DNA of 64,000 nucleotides from contig CACNIG010000006.1 in the NCBI GenBank assembly GCA_902620455.1, positions 40,517 to 104,516 of the forward strand, given 5' to 3'. The notes below the pieces were generated by a model. The model worked only from the letters and a program-made list of their open reading frames with translations, searched no databases and was not told where the DNA came from. The translations under genes were made by a program, and so were the position numbers. This DNA comes from an uncultured Bacteroidota bacterium (GTDB lineage Bacteria > Bacteroidota > Bacteroidia > Flavobacteriales > Flavobacteriaceae). Each line of letters starts with the position of its first letter. Within the stretch, counting starts at the first letter, position 1. Positions 35,583 through 44,451 of this stretch are shown here, piece after piece.

Positions 35583-37289
35583 ATGATACAAGAATTTGAT
35601 GCTATTGTTGTTGGAACAGGAATAAGTGGTGGTTGGGCAGCTAAAGAACTAACTGAAAAAGGGCTAAAAACTCTTGTTTTGGAAAGAGGAAGAATGATTA
35701 ATCACATAGAGGATTATCATACAGCTAATATGGATCCATGGGATTTTGAAGGTGGGGATACTATTACTCAGGATGCTCTTCAAAGACAGCCAAAGCAAAG
35801 CAGAACAGGATATGTTAATACTGAGTCTTCAAGACACTTCTTTGTTGATGACATTGATCACCCTTATAACGACGATGAAAACAAATTTAATTGGATAAGA
35901 GGATATCATGTTGGTGGAAGATCCTTAACATGGGGAAGACATACATATAGACTTAGTGAATTCGATTTTGAGGCTAACTTAAAAGATGGAATTGCTGTTG
36001 ACTGGCCCATAAGATATAGGGATATAGCGCCATGGTATGATTACGTTGAACAATACATTGGAGTTCAGGGAAGGCCAGAAGGGCTTCCTCAGTTTCCTGA
36101 TGGAAAATTTTTAAAGCCATTTGAGCTAAATGTTTTAGAGCAGCATATGCGTGAGAGTATTTCAAAGAATTTTAATGATGGTAGGATATTATCAAATGCA
36201 AGAACTGCACATATTACCGAAGGAACAAAACCAGGACTTGGAAGAGTAACATGTCAATATAGGAATAGGTGTATGCGAGGATGTCCATACGGGGCATACT
36301 TTAGCAGTAACTCATCAACCCTACCAGCTGCAGAAGCTACTGGTAATATGACATTAATGCCTAACTCAATTGTTCATGAGATAATTTATGATGAGGATAA
36401 AAAAAGAGCTAAAGGCGTTAGGGTTATTGATGCTGAAAATAATCAATCTTATGAGTACTATTCTAAGGTGATTTTTCTATGTTCATCTGCTGTTGCTTCT
36501 ACTTCTATTTTAATGCAGTCTAAATCAAATCGATTTCCAAATGGAATGGGAAATGATTCAGGTGAGCTAGGACATAATCTTATGGATCATCATTTTCAGG
36601 TTGGAGCTGGTGGTACTTTTGAAGGTTTTAAAAATAAAAAGACTTATGGTCGTAAACCTGCTGGATTCTTTATTCCCAGATTCAGAAACATTGGAGGGGT
36701 CACTGAAAGAAAGGATTTCATTAGAGGATATGGATATCAAGGAGGAGCAAATAGAGGCTTTATGAGTATAGCTGACAGTAAAGAGGAGCTTGTTTCCTAT
36801 GGGCCAAGGTTTAAAGAAAACATTGTTAAACGTGGTGATTGGACAGCAAGTATGGGAGCATTCGGTGAAATTCTGCCTTATCATGACAATAAAATGACTT
36901 TAGATTATGACAAGAAGGATAAATGGGGACTTCCAACAGTAACATTTGATGCAACAATTAGAGAGAATGAAATTGCTATGAGAAAAGATATGAAAGAGCA
37001 GGCTGAGGAAATGCTTGAAAGATCAGGATTTAAGGATGTTTATGGCTATGAGAGTAAATACGTTTTTGGTAATGGGATTCATGAAATGGGTACTGCAAGA
37101 ATGGGGCGCAACCCTAAGACTTCTGTTCTAAACAAATTTAATCAAATACATAGTGTAAAAAATGTTTTTGTTACAGATGGTGCATGCATGACATCCGCTG
37201 GTAATCAAAACCCATCAATTACATATATGGCCTTAACTGCAAGAGCTGCAGATCATGCCGTGAATGAATTAAATAAACAAAATATATAA
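35583..37289 (+). CDS. GMC-family FAD oxidoreductase, probable glycoside 3-dehydrogenase catalytic subunit
   Basis: A 568-residue flavoprotein. FAD binding is shown by AIVVGTGISGGWAAKEL, and GYHVGGRSLTWGRHTYR is the GMC signature. The C terminus has GIHEMGTARMG and DGACMTSAGNQNPS, supplying the catalytic His/Asn pair. Cysteines C224, C230 and C234 (CQYRNRCMRGCPYGA) have the spacing of the 3Fe-4S site known in FAD-dependent glucose dehydrogenase. It has no signal of its own; the next gene encodes a Tat-type small subunit, so export as a piggy-backed complex is likely. Substrate is inferred. Confidence 0.88.
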   Translation: MIQEFDAIVVGTGISGGWAAKELTEKGLKTLVLERGRMINHIEDYHTANMDPWDFEGGDTITQDALQRQPKQSRTGYVNTESSRHFFVDDIDHPYNDDENKFNWIRGYHVGGRSLTWGRHTYRLSEFDFEANLKDGIAVDWPIRYRDIAPWYDYVEQYIGVQGRPEGLPQFPDGKFLKPFELNVLEQHMRESISKNFNDGRILSNARTAHITEGTKPGLGRVTCQYRNRCMRGCPYGAYFSSNSSTLPAAEATGNMTLMPNSIVHEIIYDEDKKRAKGVRVIDAENNQSYEYYSKVIFLCSSAVASTSILMQSKSNRFPNGMGNDSGELGHNLMDHHFQVGAGGTFEGFKNKKTYGRKPAGFFIPRFRNIGGVTERKDFIRGYGYQGGANRGFMSIADSKEELVSYGPRFKENIVKRGDWTASMGAFGEILPYHDNKMTLDYDKKDKWGLPTVTFDATIRENEIAMRKDMKEQAEEMLERSGFKDVYGYESKYVFGNGIHEMGTARMGRNPKTSVLNKFNQIHSVKNVFVTDGACMTSAGNQNPSITYMALTARAADHAVNELNKQNI

Positions 37290-37291
37290 TA

Positions 37292-37837
37292 ATGGAAAGA
37301 AGACAGGCTTTAAAAAACATAGGACTTTCATTCGGATCCATAACGATGTCATCAGGTATAATATCAATTATACAATCATGTCAATCAAATGAATCATTTA
37401 CAGATTTAAAATTTTTTGACATGAAACAAATAACTTTTTTAGACAGAATTCTAGAAATAATTATACCAGAGACTGATACACCAGGAGCATTATCATTAAA
37501 TATTTCAAAGTTTGTTGATATATACATTCACAAAAACATAAGAAATGCAGATCAAAAATATTTGTTAGCAATGATGGATGAGTTTATTAATATGATACTA
37601 AAATCCGAGAATGTAAGCTCTATTGACCAAGTTGATAACAGTGCGATTGAGCACCATTTCTCAAATCATATTGATAATGGAAGTATGATTGCTCTGGATG
37701 GTAAAAATTATTCTCAGATATGCAGTCTCTTCAGAGATATGGCTGTTAGATCATATATGATTACAGAATATGTTCTTGTTAATAAACTAGAATATGTGCC
37801 AATTCCTGGCTACTATGATGGTAATGTAGATGTTTAA
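37292..37837 (+). CDS. gluconate 2-dehydrogenase subunit 3 family, Tat-exported small subunit
   Basis: A 181-residue protein starting ERRQALKNIGLSFGS, a twin-arginine-type signal, and passing through a Cys at about 29 that could be a lipobox (IIQSC). The remainder is alpha-helical, with FLDRILEIIIPETDTPGA typical of the family. In known dehydrogenases this subunit chaperones and carries the GMC catalytic subunit through the Tat system. It starts 2 bases after the GMC stop. No cytochrome c subunit follows; instead an azurin gene converges on it, overlapping by 4 bases. Confidence 0.88.
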   Translation: MERRQALKNIGLSFGSITMSSGIISIIQSCQSNESFTDLKFFDMKQITFLDRILEIIIPETDTPGALSLNISKFVDIYIHKNIRNADQKYLLAMMDEFINMILKSENVSSIDQVDNSAIEHHFSNHIDNGSMIALDGKNYSQICSLFRDMAVRSYMITEYVLVNKLEYVPIPGYYDGNVDV

Positions 37838-38331
37838 ATTACAATAAATTCACCCATCATAAGTTGATAATGACCGGGAAATGAGCAGATAAAAACATAT
37901 TTGCCTGGCTCGGGCGCATCAAATGTAATTGTATCACTTTCACCACCACCAAGCATTTTGGTATAAGCTATTTCATTATCACCTTCTGGAATATACTCAG
38001 AATTCCTTGCGCCTGCTGCTCTTAATGCATACTCGTTGACATCAACATCTTTTTTTATTAAAACAAAATTATGACCCATTGAAATAGCAGGGAATCTTCC
38101 ATTGTGATTTAATGTAAGTGTTACTTTTTGATTGGAATTTACTCTAATAATTTTTTTATCAAACTTCATTTGATCGTTTGAATTAAGAATAACGTTATTA
38201 GACATTGTACTACTCTGAACAGTAGTGGGTTCTTCTTTCACTCTTTCGTATTGAAACTTTTCTTTTGAGTTATTTGAATTGTTACATGAAACAATAAATA
38301 GAGACAAAAATAAAATTAGACTATTCCTCAT
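37834..38331 (-). CDS. azurin-like blue copper lipoprotein
   Basis: A 165-residue electron carrier with a lipoprotein signal (LSLFIVSC, Cys16). After a variable linker comes a cupredoxin domain with a complete type 1 copper site: H87 in SMGHNFV, then C149, H154 and M158 in ICSFPGHYQLM, the C-x4-H-x3-M spacing of azurin. It would sit in the periplasm, tethered to a membrane. It has its own promoter and ends 4 bases inside the dehydrogenase small-subunit gene, so it may accept electrons from that enzyme. Confidence 0.93.
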   Translation of the reverse strand: MRNSLILFLSLFIVSCNNSNNSKEKFQYERVKEEPTTVQSSTMSNNVILNSNDQMKFDKKIIRVNSNQKVTLTLNHNGRFPAISMGHNFVLIKKDVDVNEYALRAAGARNSEYIPEGDNEIAYTKMLGGGESDTITFDAPEPGKYVFICSFPGHYQLMMGEFIVI

Positions 38332-38348
38332 TTGCTTATGATTTTTTT

Positions 38349-38356
38349 CAAATTTA
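38349..38356 (-). promoter_or_regulatory. promoter -7 element of the azurin gene
   Basis: The minus strand reads TAAATTTG, an exact TAnnTTTG match, 18 bases ahead of the azurin ATG, the same spacing as in other promoters of this window. It shows that azurin does not depend on the EamA gene upstream for transcription. Confidence 0.65.
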
Positions 38357-38409
38357 TCACAGAAAATTTAAAATCACTATAATATTTTATTATTATTTAT
38401 TATTGTTTA

Positions 38410-39300
38410 TTAGTCATTCTTATTCTTAAGTGAGACTAAGTATACGCCGATAAATACTAGGATACACGACAAAATTTTGGTTGTATCTAGTGTATCACTA
38501 CCAATAATCAAAGCAAAAATTATTGTAATTATTGGTTGAAGATAAATAAACGAACCAACTGTAGTTGGGGATAAAGTTTTTAATGCATATACATTAAACA
38601 GATACGTTAAGAAAGTAGTACCTATTACAACATACATCATTCTCCAGATAGCAAACCAGGGAAGATCAGACCAATTAACTTCTATAAATTGATTGTAGGT
38701 AATAGGTGTAGAAAGAATTAGACCAATTAAAAAAAGCCACTTCATCAATGTAAAAATATTATACTTCTTTGTGAGCGGCTTGACAATTACAAGATATCCT
38801 GCATATGCAGATGCATTCAAAAGGAAAAAAGAGTTTCCTAGAGGTATGTTTGGAGCATTTATTCCTGTTTTACTACTATTTAGTATTAGAAAAATCGCAC
38901 CAGAAAAACCAATAAAAATTCCTATTATTTTCTTTAGAGTTATTTTTTCTTTTAAAAAAAAATAGGAAAGTATCAGAACTAAGACAGGGGAGAGTGTAAT
39001 TATAACTCCACTATTTATTGGGGTTGATAGTTCAAGTCCCCTGAAGAATGCTAACATATTAGTACACATACCTAATATCGAAGCAAAAACAATTCTTATA
39101 AAATCCTTGGATTCAATTTTCTCTCTTGGTGTAAATAAACTTATTAACCAAAATATTGATGTAGCACCTAACAACCTCAACATTATAAATCCAGAAGATC
39201 CTATGTAAATAGGCATAACTTCCTTGGCTACAGTATGATTAACTCCATAGATGCTAGTTGCCAAGAATGCAGCAATTAACGCTAAATATCTTTTATTCAT
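38410..39300 (-). CDS. EamA/DMT-family transporter
   Basis: A 296-residue inner-membrane protein with ten hydrophobic helices in two EamA repeats (about 5-145 and 155-290), a family that exports metabolites or amino acids. I start at the ATG beginning MNKRYLALIAAF; the longer frame uses a TTG six codons upstream. The divergent neighbour is the cystathionine gamma-synthase gene, but no substrate can be read from the sequence. Confidence 0.9.
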   Translation of the reverse strand: MNKRYLALIAAFLATSIYGVNHTVAKEVMPIYIGSSGFIMLRLLGATSIFWLISLFTPREKIESKDFIRIVFASILGMCTNMLAFFRGLELSTPINSGVIITLSPVLVLILSYFFLKEKITLKKIIGIFIGFSGAIFLILNSSKTGINAPNIPLGNSFFLLNASAYAGYLVIVKPLTKKYNIFTLMKWLFLIGLILSTPITYNQFIEVNWSDLPWFAIWRMMYVVIGTTFLTYLFNVYALKTLSPTTVGSFIYLQPIITIIFALIIGSDTLDTTKILSCILVFIGVYLVSLKNKND

Positions 39301-39363
39301 TTTTAAATTATCCAACAAAGAAAATCATTTTAAAAGAATCATAAAGCTAATTTCGAATATCTT

Positions 39364-39371
39364 TATCTTTG
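39364..39371 (+). promoter_or_regulatory. promoter -7 element of metB
   Basis: Reads TATCTTTG followed by C, an exact TAnnTTTG match. It ends 6 bases ahead of a first ATG (39377) and 18 bases ahead of a second (39389). Other promoters in the window sit 13-45 bases from the start, so the second ATG is favoured. Confidence 0.7.
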
Positions 39372-39388
39372 CAGTTATGAAGAAAAAA

Positions 39389-40528
39389 ATGAAGTTTAAT
39401 ACTAAGGCTATTCATGGAGGCCAAATACTTGATCCTGCATATGGATCTGTTATGACACCAATATATCAAACTTCAACTTATGCTCAGTCATCACCTGGTA
39501 AGCATAAAGGTTATGAGTACAGTAGAACCCATAATCCAACAAGAACAAATTTTGAAAGAGCTATGGCCTCCATTGAAAATGCTGAGTATGGACTAGCATT
39601 TGCATCAGGTTTAGCGGCTATTGACGCTATCATTAAAACTTTGAGTCCCGGAGATGAGATAATTTCAACTAATGATCTATATGGAGGAAGCTATAGGCTA
39701 TTTATGCAAATTTTCGAGAAGTATCAGTTGAAATTTCATTTTGTAAATATGGAAGACTTAACATTTGTTGAAGAAAAAATTAACACAAACACAAAACTTA
39801 TATGGGTTGAAACCCCAACCAATCCAATGATGAATGTAGTTGACATTAAATCAATGTCATATTTAGCCAAAAAAAATAATATTCTTTTATGTGTTGATAA
39901 TACTTTTGCAACACCATATATTCAGAGACCTGTAGATTTAGGAGCTGATATTGTAATGCATTCTGCAACAAAATATATTGCTGGTCATAGTGATGTTGTA
40001 ATTGGAGCAATTGTATTAAATGATCAAAATCTTCATAAAAAATTATCTTTTATTCAAAATGCATCTGGAGCTACTCCAGGTCCAATGGACTGTTTTCTAG
40101 CTTTAAGAGGAATAAAAACTCTCCATTTAAGAATGCAAAGACACTCTGAAAATGCAGAAAAAATAGCAATGTTTTTAAAAGAACATAAAAAAATTGCTGA
40201 TGTATATTGGGCAGGATTTAAAGATCATAAAAATTATGATATTGCAAAAAATCAGATGAATGGTTTTGGTGGAATGGTTTCTTTCATTCCTATTGATAAC
40301 AAATTTGAAACTTCAAAAAAAATAGCTGAAAATCTTAAATTATTTACGCTTGCTGAGTCTCTTGGGGGAGTAGAAAGCTTATGTTGTCATCCAGCCAGTA
40401 TGACACATGCATCTATACCTATAGAAGAAAGAAAAAAATCAGGATTAGTAGAGTCCCTTCTTAGGTTGAGTGTAGGAATAGAGGATATTGAAGACTTAAT
40501 AGATGATTTAAAGAACGCTATAGGATAA
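39389..40528 (+). CDS. metB: cystathionine gamma-synthase family PLP enzyme
   Basis: Trans-sulfuration enzyme of methionine or cysteine metabolism, 379 residues from this start. The N terminus MKFNTKAIHGGQ, the AYGSVMTPIYQTSTY and YEYSRTHNPTR segments, and the PLP lysine in HSATKYIAGHSDVVIG are typical. Gamma-synthase and gamma-lyase activities cannot be separated safely by eye. The open frame runs back to 39251 across the promoter and into the EamA gene; ATG 39377 is also possible but lies too near the promoter. It is followed after 5 bases by lpxH. Confidence 0.92.
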   Translation: MKFNTKAIHGGQILDPAYGSVMTPIYQTSTYAQSSPGKHKGYEYSRTHNPTRTNFERAMASIENAEYGLAFASGLAAIDAIIKTLSPGDEIISTNDLYGGSYRLFMQIFEKYQLKFHFVNMEDLTFVEEKINTNTKLIWVETPTNPMMNVVDIKSMSYLAKKNNILLCVDNTFATPYIQRPVDLGADIVMHSATKYIAGHSDVVIGAIVLNDQNLHKKLSFIQNASGATPGPMDCFLALRGIKTLHLRMQRHSENAEKIAMFLKEHKKIADVYWAGFKDHKNYDIAKNQMNGFGGMVSFIPIDNKFETSKKIAENLKLFTLAESLGGVESLCCHPASMTHASIPIEERKKSGLVESLLRLSVGIEDIEDLIDDLKNAIG

Positions 40529-40533
40529 TATTT

Positions 40534-41301
40534 ATGGAGATCCCAAAAGACAAAAAAATATATTTTAGTTCAGATAATCATCTAGGATTAACTTCATTAA
40601 AAGAAAGCCATGATAGAGAAAAGATTTTTGTTAAATGGCTTGATTCAATTAAGCATGATGCTGAGATTATTTTTTTACTTGGTGATTTGTTCGACTTTTG
40701 GTTTGAATATAAAGAGGCTGTTCCTAAAGGTTTTACTCGTTCTTTGGGTAAACTTGCTGAGTTATCTGATATAGGAATAAAAATTTATTTTTTCGTAGGT
40801 AATCATGATTATTGGATGACTGACTATTTTCAAAAGGAACTAAATATCAAGGTTTTCAAATCACCAGAGCTTTTTATTTTTAATTCAAAATCTTTTTTTA
40901 TTGGCCATGGTGATGGACTTGGACCTGGAGACTACGGGTACAAAAGAATGAAACTTATTCTATCAAATCCTTTTTTTATATGGTTATTCAGATTAATACA
41001 TCCCGATCTTGGTATCAGACTTGGCAGGTATCTATCACAAAAGAATAAACTTATTTCAGGATCTGAGGATATTAATTTTAAAGGAGAGGATAAAGAGTGG
41101 TTAATACAATATTGTTTAAAAAAATTATCAAAAGAACATATTGATTATTTTATTTTTGGTCATCGTCATTTGCCAATTGTTCATCAACTTAAATCAAAGT
41201 CTAAATATATCAATCTAGGTGATTGGATTACCCATTTTACATATGGAGTTTTTGACGGTAAAACTTTTACATTAAGAAATTTTTTAAAAAAAAATGATTG
41301 A
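40534..41301 (+). CDS. lpxH: UDP-2,3-diacylglucosamine diphosphatase
   Basis: Calcineurin-like phosphoesterase of lipid A synthesis, 255 residues. Metal-binding motifs in order are SSDNHLG, GDLFDFWFEY, VGNHDYWM, GHGDGLGPGDYGYK and FGHRHLP. The GDLFDFW and GHGDGLG segments fit the Bacteroidota LpxH form. Its end overlaps the hflX start by 8 bases. Confidence 0.93.
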   Translation: MEIPKDKKIYFSSDNHLGLTSLKESHDREKIFVKWLDSIKHDAEIIFLLGDLFDFWFEYKEAVPKGFTRSLGKLAELSDIGIKIYFFVGNHDYWMTDYFQKELNIKVFKSPELFIFNSKSFFIGHGDGLGPGDYGYKRMKLILSNPFFIWLFRLIHPDLGIRLGRYLSQKNKLISGSEDINFKGEDKEWLIQYCLKKLSKEHIDYFIFGHRHLPIVHQLKSKSKYINLGDWITHFTYGVFDGKTFTLRNFLKKND

Positions 41302-42490
41302 ATCACAAAAATCAAATTTTGAGAGAACTGTTCTTGTAGGTGTGATTAATGATTCTCAAAATGAGGAAAAACTTAATGAATTTCTTGAGGAACTAGAATT
41401 TTTGTCTGTTACAGCAGGAGGAAAAGTACTAAGAAAATATAAGCAAAGAATTAAAACACCAAACCCAAAGACATTTATTGGTAAAGGAAAAATTGATGAA
41501 ATTCAAAAATATATTAAAGAAAATGACGTCTCAATTGTTGTTTTTGATGATGAACTTTCACCAACTCAACAATTAAATATTGAAAGACTTTTAAAGTGTA
41601 AAATATTAGATAGAACCGCACTTATTCTTGATATATTTGCTCAAAGAGCTAAGACCAGTTATGCCAAGACTCAAGTTGAATTAGCACAATACGAATATCT
41701 TCTCCCTAGACTTAAAGGTCTTTGGACTCACCTTGAAAGACAAAAAGGGGGTATTGGAATGAGAGGTCCTGGTGAAACTGAAATTGAGACTGATAGAAGG
41801 ATAGTTAGAGATAAAATTTCCCTATTAAAAAAGAAAATTTCTACTATTGATAAGCAAATGAAAGTTCAAAGAGGTAATCGTGGGTCTTTGGTTAGAGTTG
41901 CCTTAGTTGGATATACTAATGTTGGAAAATCAACAATTATGAATATACTTTCAAAAAGTAAAGTTTTTGCCGAAGATAAGTTGTTTGCTACTTTAGATAC
42001 TACAGTTAGAAAAGTTGTTATAAATACATTACCTTTCCTTCTTACTGACACAGTTGGATTTATAAGAAAGCTACCAACTCAACTTATTGAATCATTCAAA
42101 AGCACCTTGGAGGAAGTAAAAGATGCAGATATACTTCTACATATTGTAGATATTTCTCACCCAAGCTTTGAGGATCATATATTATCTGTAAATAAGATAT
42201 TAAGTGAAATAAATTGTCACAATAAGTATAACTTGATGATATTTAATAAAATTGATAATTATAAAAAAATTGAGTTTAATGATTCTTCTTCAAATAATGG
42301 CCACTTTTCCTTATTGCAATGGAGAAATACTTGGATGAATAAAACAAATGGGAAGGCATTATTTATTTCTGCAAAAAATAAAACTAACTTTGATAACTTT
42401 AGGAAGGAGATTTATGAAATAGTAAAAAATGTTGACATGAGTCACTATCCTAAAAATGATTATTTATACCCCGAATACTTTTCCAAGTGA
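41294..42490 (+). CDS. hflX: ribosome-associated GTPase HflX
   Basis: A 398-residue GTPase that splits or rescues ribosomes under stress in other bacteria. An N-terminal HflX domain with the glycine-rich loop RQKGGIGMRGPGETEIE precedes the G domain: G1 GYTNVGKST, G3 DTVGFIRKLP, G4 NKID. A short C-terminal extension follows. It overlaps lpxH by 8 bases. Confidence 0.96.
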   Translation: MIESQKSNFERTVLVGVINDSQNEEKLNEFLEELEFLSVTAGGKVLRKYKQRIKTPNPKTFIGKGKIDEIQKYIKENDVSIVVFDDELSPTQQLNIERLLKCKILDRTALILDIFAQRAKTSYAKTQVELAQYEYLLPRLKGLWTHLERQKGGIGMRGPGETEIETDRRIVRDKISLLKKKISTIDKQMKVQRGNRGSLVRVALVGYTNVGKSTIMNILSKSKVFAEDKLFATLDTTVRKVVINTLPFLLTDTVGFIRKLPTQLIESFKSTLEEVKDADILLHIVDISHPSFEDHILSVNKILSEINCHNKYNLMIFNKIDNYKKIEFNDSSSNNGHFSLLQWRNTWMNKTNGKALFISAKNKTNFDNFRKEIYEIVKNVDMSHYPKNDYLYPEYFSK

Positions 42491-42576
42491 GTCCTTTGCT
42501 CATACCCAATTTAACCAATTATTAACAGGGATTTTAGTAATAAATTTTGAAATTTGAATAATTAAATTCAGTATAT

Positions 42577-43581
42577 ATGAGTGATACAAAAAATAATGTA
42601 GATCTAAATAAAAATGATGAATTAATAAAAAAGGAAAGTGCCTTTGTCGATCTACTTTCAATGGAAATAAATAAAAAAATCATTGGTCAGAAAAAAATGA
42701 TCGAAAGACTGCTCATAGGGCTTCTAGGCAAAGGGCATATTTTACTTGAAGGAGTACCTGGATTAGCAAAAACTTTAGCCATAAATAGTCTAAGTAGTGC
42801 AGTTAAAGGATCTTTTAGTAGAATTCAATTCACACCTGATTTACTTCCAGCGGATGTTATTGGGACTATGATATATAATATGAAAGCAGGTAATTTTTCT
42901 ATTAAGCAGGGGCCAGTTTTTGCAAACTTTGTCTTGGCTGACGAGATAAACCGTGCACCCGCCAAGGTACAATCGGCTTTACTTGAGGCTATGCAAGAGA
43001 AACAAGTGACTATAGGGGATAAAACATTTAAATTAACTGACCCGTTTTTAGTGATGGCAACTCAAAACCCAGTTGAGCAAGAAGGTACTTACCCTCTTCC
43101 AGAAGCTCAAGTGGATAGGTTTATGTTAAAGGTTGTAGTTGATTACCCAGAATTAGAGGAGGAGCAAAGAATTATAAACATGAATCTCTCATCGTCACAG
43201 GATAAAATCAAACCAGTTGTCACGACCACTCAAATTACTAAGGCTCAAGGAGTAATTAATGATGTTTACATGGATGAGAAGATTGAAAAATATATTTTAG
43301 ATCTAATATTTTGTACAAGATACCCTGAGAAATATGGTTTGAAAAATTTGTCTCCACTTATTTCTTTTGGAGCCTCTCCCAGAGGTAGTATTAATTTGGC
43401 TCTTGCCTCAAAATGTTATGCCTTTATTAAGCATAGAGGATTTGTTATCCCTGAAGATGTAAGAGAGGTTATTACCGATGTATTAAGGCACAGAATAGGT
43501 TTAACATATGAAGCTGAAGCTGAAAGTGTAACTACTGAGGATGTTATAAAACAAATTATAAACACTGTTGAAGTACCATAA
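42577..43581 (+). CDS. MoxR-family AAA+ ATPase
   Basis: A 334-residue chaperone-like ATPase, first gene of the Bat operon. Walker A is GVPGLAKT, Walker B is VLADEINRAPAK, and the sensor region is ATQNPVEQEGTYPLPEAQVDRF, all MoxR hallmarks. MoxR proteins act with von Willebrand factor A proteins, and three such genes follow here. The upstream gap of about 85 bases has no perfect promoter match (a TAnnTTTG-like sequence with one extra base is seen near 42542). Confidence 0.96.
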   Translation: MSDTKNNVDLNKNDELIKKESAFVDLLSMEINKKIIGQKKMIERLLIGLLGKGHILLEGVPGLAKTLAINSLSSAVKGSFSRIQFTPDLLPADVIGTMIYNMKAGNFSIKQGPVFANFVLADEINRAPAKVQSALLEAMQEKQVTIGDKTFKLTDPFLVMATQNPVEQEGTYPLPEAQVDRFMLKVVVDYPELEEEQRIINMNLSSSQDKIKPVVTTTQITKAQGVINDVYMDEKIEKYILDLIFCTRYPEKYGLKNLSPLISFGASPRGSINLALASKCYAFIKHRGFVIPEDVREVITDVLRHRIGLTYEAEAESVTTEDVIKQIINTVEVP

Positions 43582-43584
43582 TTA

Positions 43585-44451
43585 ATGGATTCTAAAGAAT
43601 TACTTAAAAAAGTAAGACAGGTTGAAATAAAGAGTAGGAGGTTAAGTGATAATGTTTTTGGAGGAGAATACTTAAGCACCTTTAAGGGGAGAGGTATGAC
43701 TTTTAGTGAGGTCAGAAAGTATGAGTTTGGTGATGATATAAGGTCAATTGATTGGAATGTTACAGCAAGATATAACGAGCCGTTCATTAAAATTTTTGAG
43801 GAAGAAAGAGAACTTACATTAATGTTACTAATAGATGTTAGTGGATCAAAAAACTTTGCTACAAGAAATAAACTTAAAAAAGATATAGTAACAGAAATAG
43901 CTGCAACACTAGCATTCTCTGCATTAAAAAATAATGATAAAGTAGGTGCAATTTTATTTACTGATAATATTGAATTATTTATCCCCCCAAATAAAGGGAA
44001 AAAACATATTTTAAGGATTATTCGTGAGCTCCTAGAGTTCAAACCTAAGAGTGCAAAAACAAGCATCGACTCATCACTTAAGTTCTTATTAAGTATAATC
44101 CAAAAAAAAGCTATTGTCTTTGTTTTATCCGATTTTATTGATGATAACTATGATAAGTCATTAAAGCTTGCAGCTAAAAAATATGATTTAACTGGTATAA
44201 GAATTTTTGATCAAATGGAGACTATAATTCCTAAGCTGGGTTTTGTGCCAATGATTGATGCTGAAACAAACGAATTAGTGTGGGTTGATACTCTATCAAA
44301 ACAAATCAGAGAAAATTATTCTTCAAATTACAATTTGTCAATAAAGAAATTTGAAACTTTATTCAATAAAAATGGAGCTGGTGTAATAAATTGTAAGGTA
44401 GATGAAAGCTATGTTAAGAAACTTTTGGGTTATTTTAAACAAAGGGCATAA
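43585..44451 (+). CDS. DUF58 (von Willebrand factor A-like) protein
   Basis: A 288-residue cytoplasmic protein with the DUF58 signature GRGMTFSEVRKYEFGDDIRSIDWNVTAR, then a vWA-like fold whose metal site is LLIDVSGSKNF. It pairs with MoxR ATPases in most bacteria. It is 3 bases from moxR, and its stop overlaps the next ATG (TAATG). Role within the Bat complex is not established. Confidence 0.94.
   Translation: MDSKELLKKVRQVEIKSRRLSDNVFGGEYLSTFKGRGMTFSEVRKYEFGDDIRSIDWNVTARYNEPFIKIFEEERELTLMLLIDVSGSKNFATRNKLKKDIVTEIAATLAFSALKNNDKVGAILFTDNIELFIPPNKGKKHILRIIRELLEFKPKSAKTSIDSSLKFLLSIIQKKAIVFVLSDFIDDNYDKSLKLAAKKYDLTGIRIFDQMETIIPKLGFVPMIDAETNELVWVDTLSKQIRENYSSNYNLSIKKFETLFNKNGAGVINCKVDESYVKKLLGYFKQRA

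Noticed and set aside
39251..39388. N-terminal extension of metB
   Set aside because: It crosses the promoter and overlaps the divergent EamA gene; the family similarity starts at the later ATG.
43416..44066. Long antisense reading frame (216 codons) opposite moxR and DUF58
   Set aside because: The sense strand encodes two clear family members; the antisense frame has low-complexity Ser/Leu composition and no recognisable domain.
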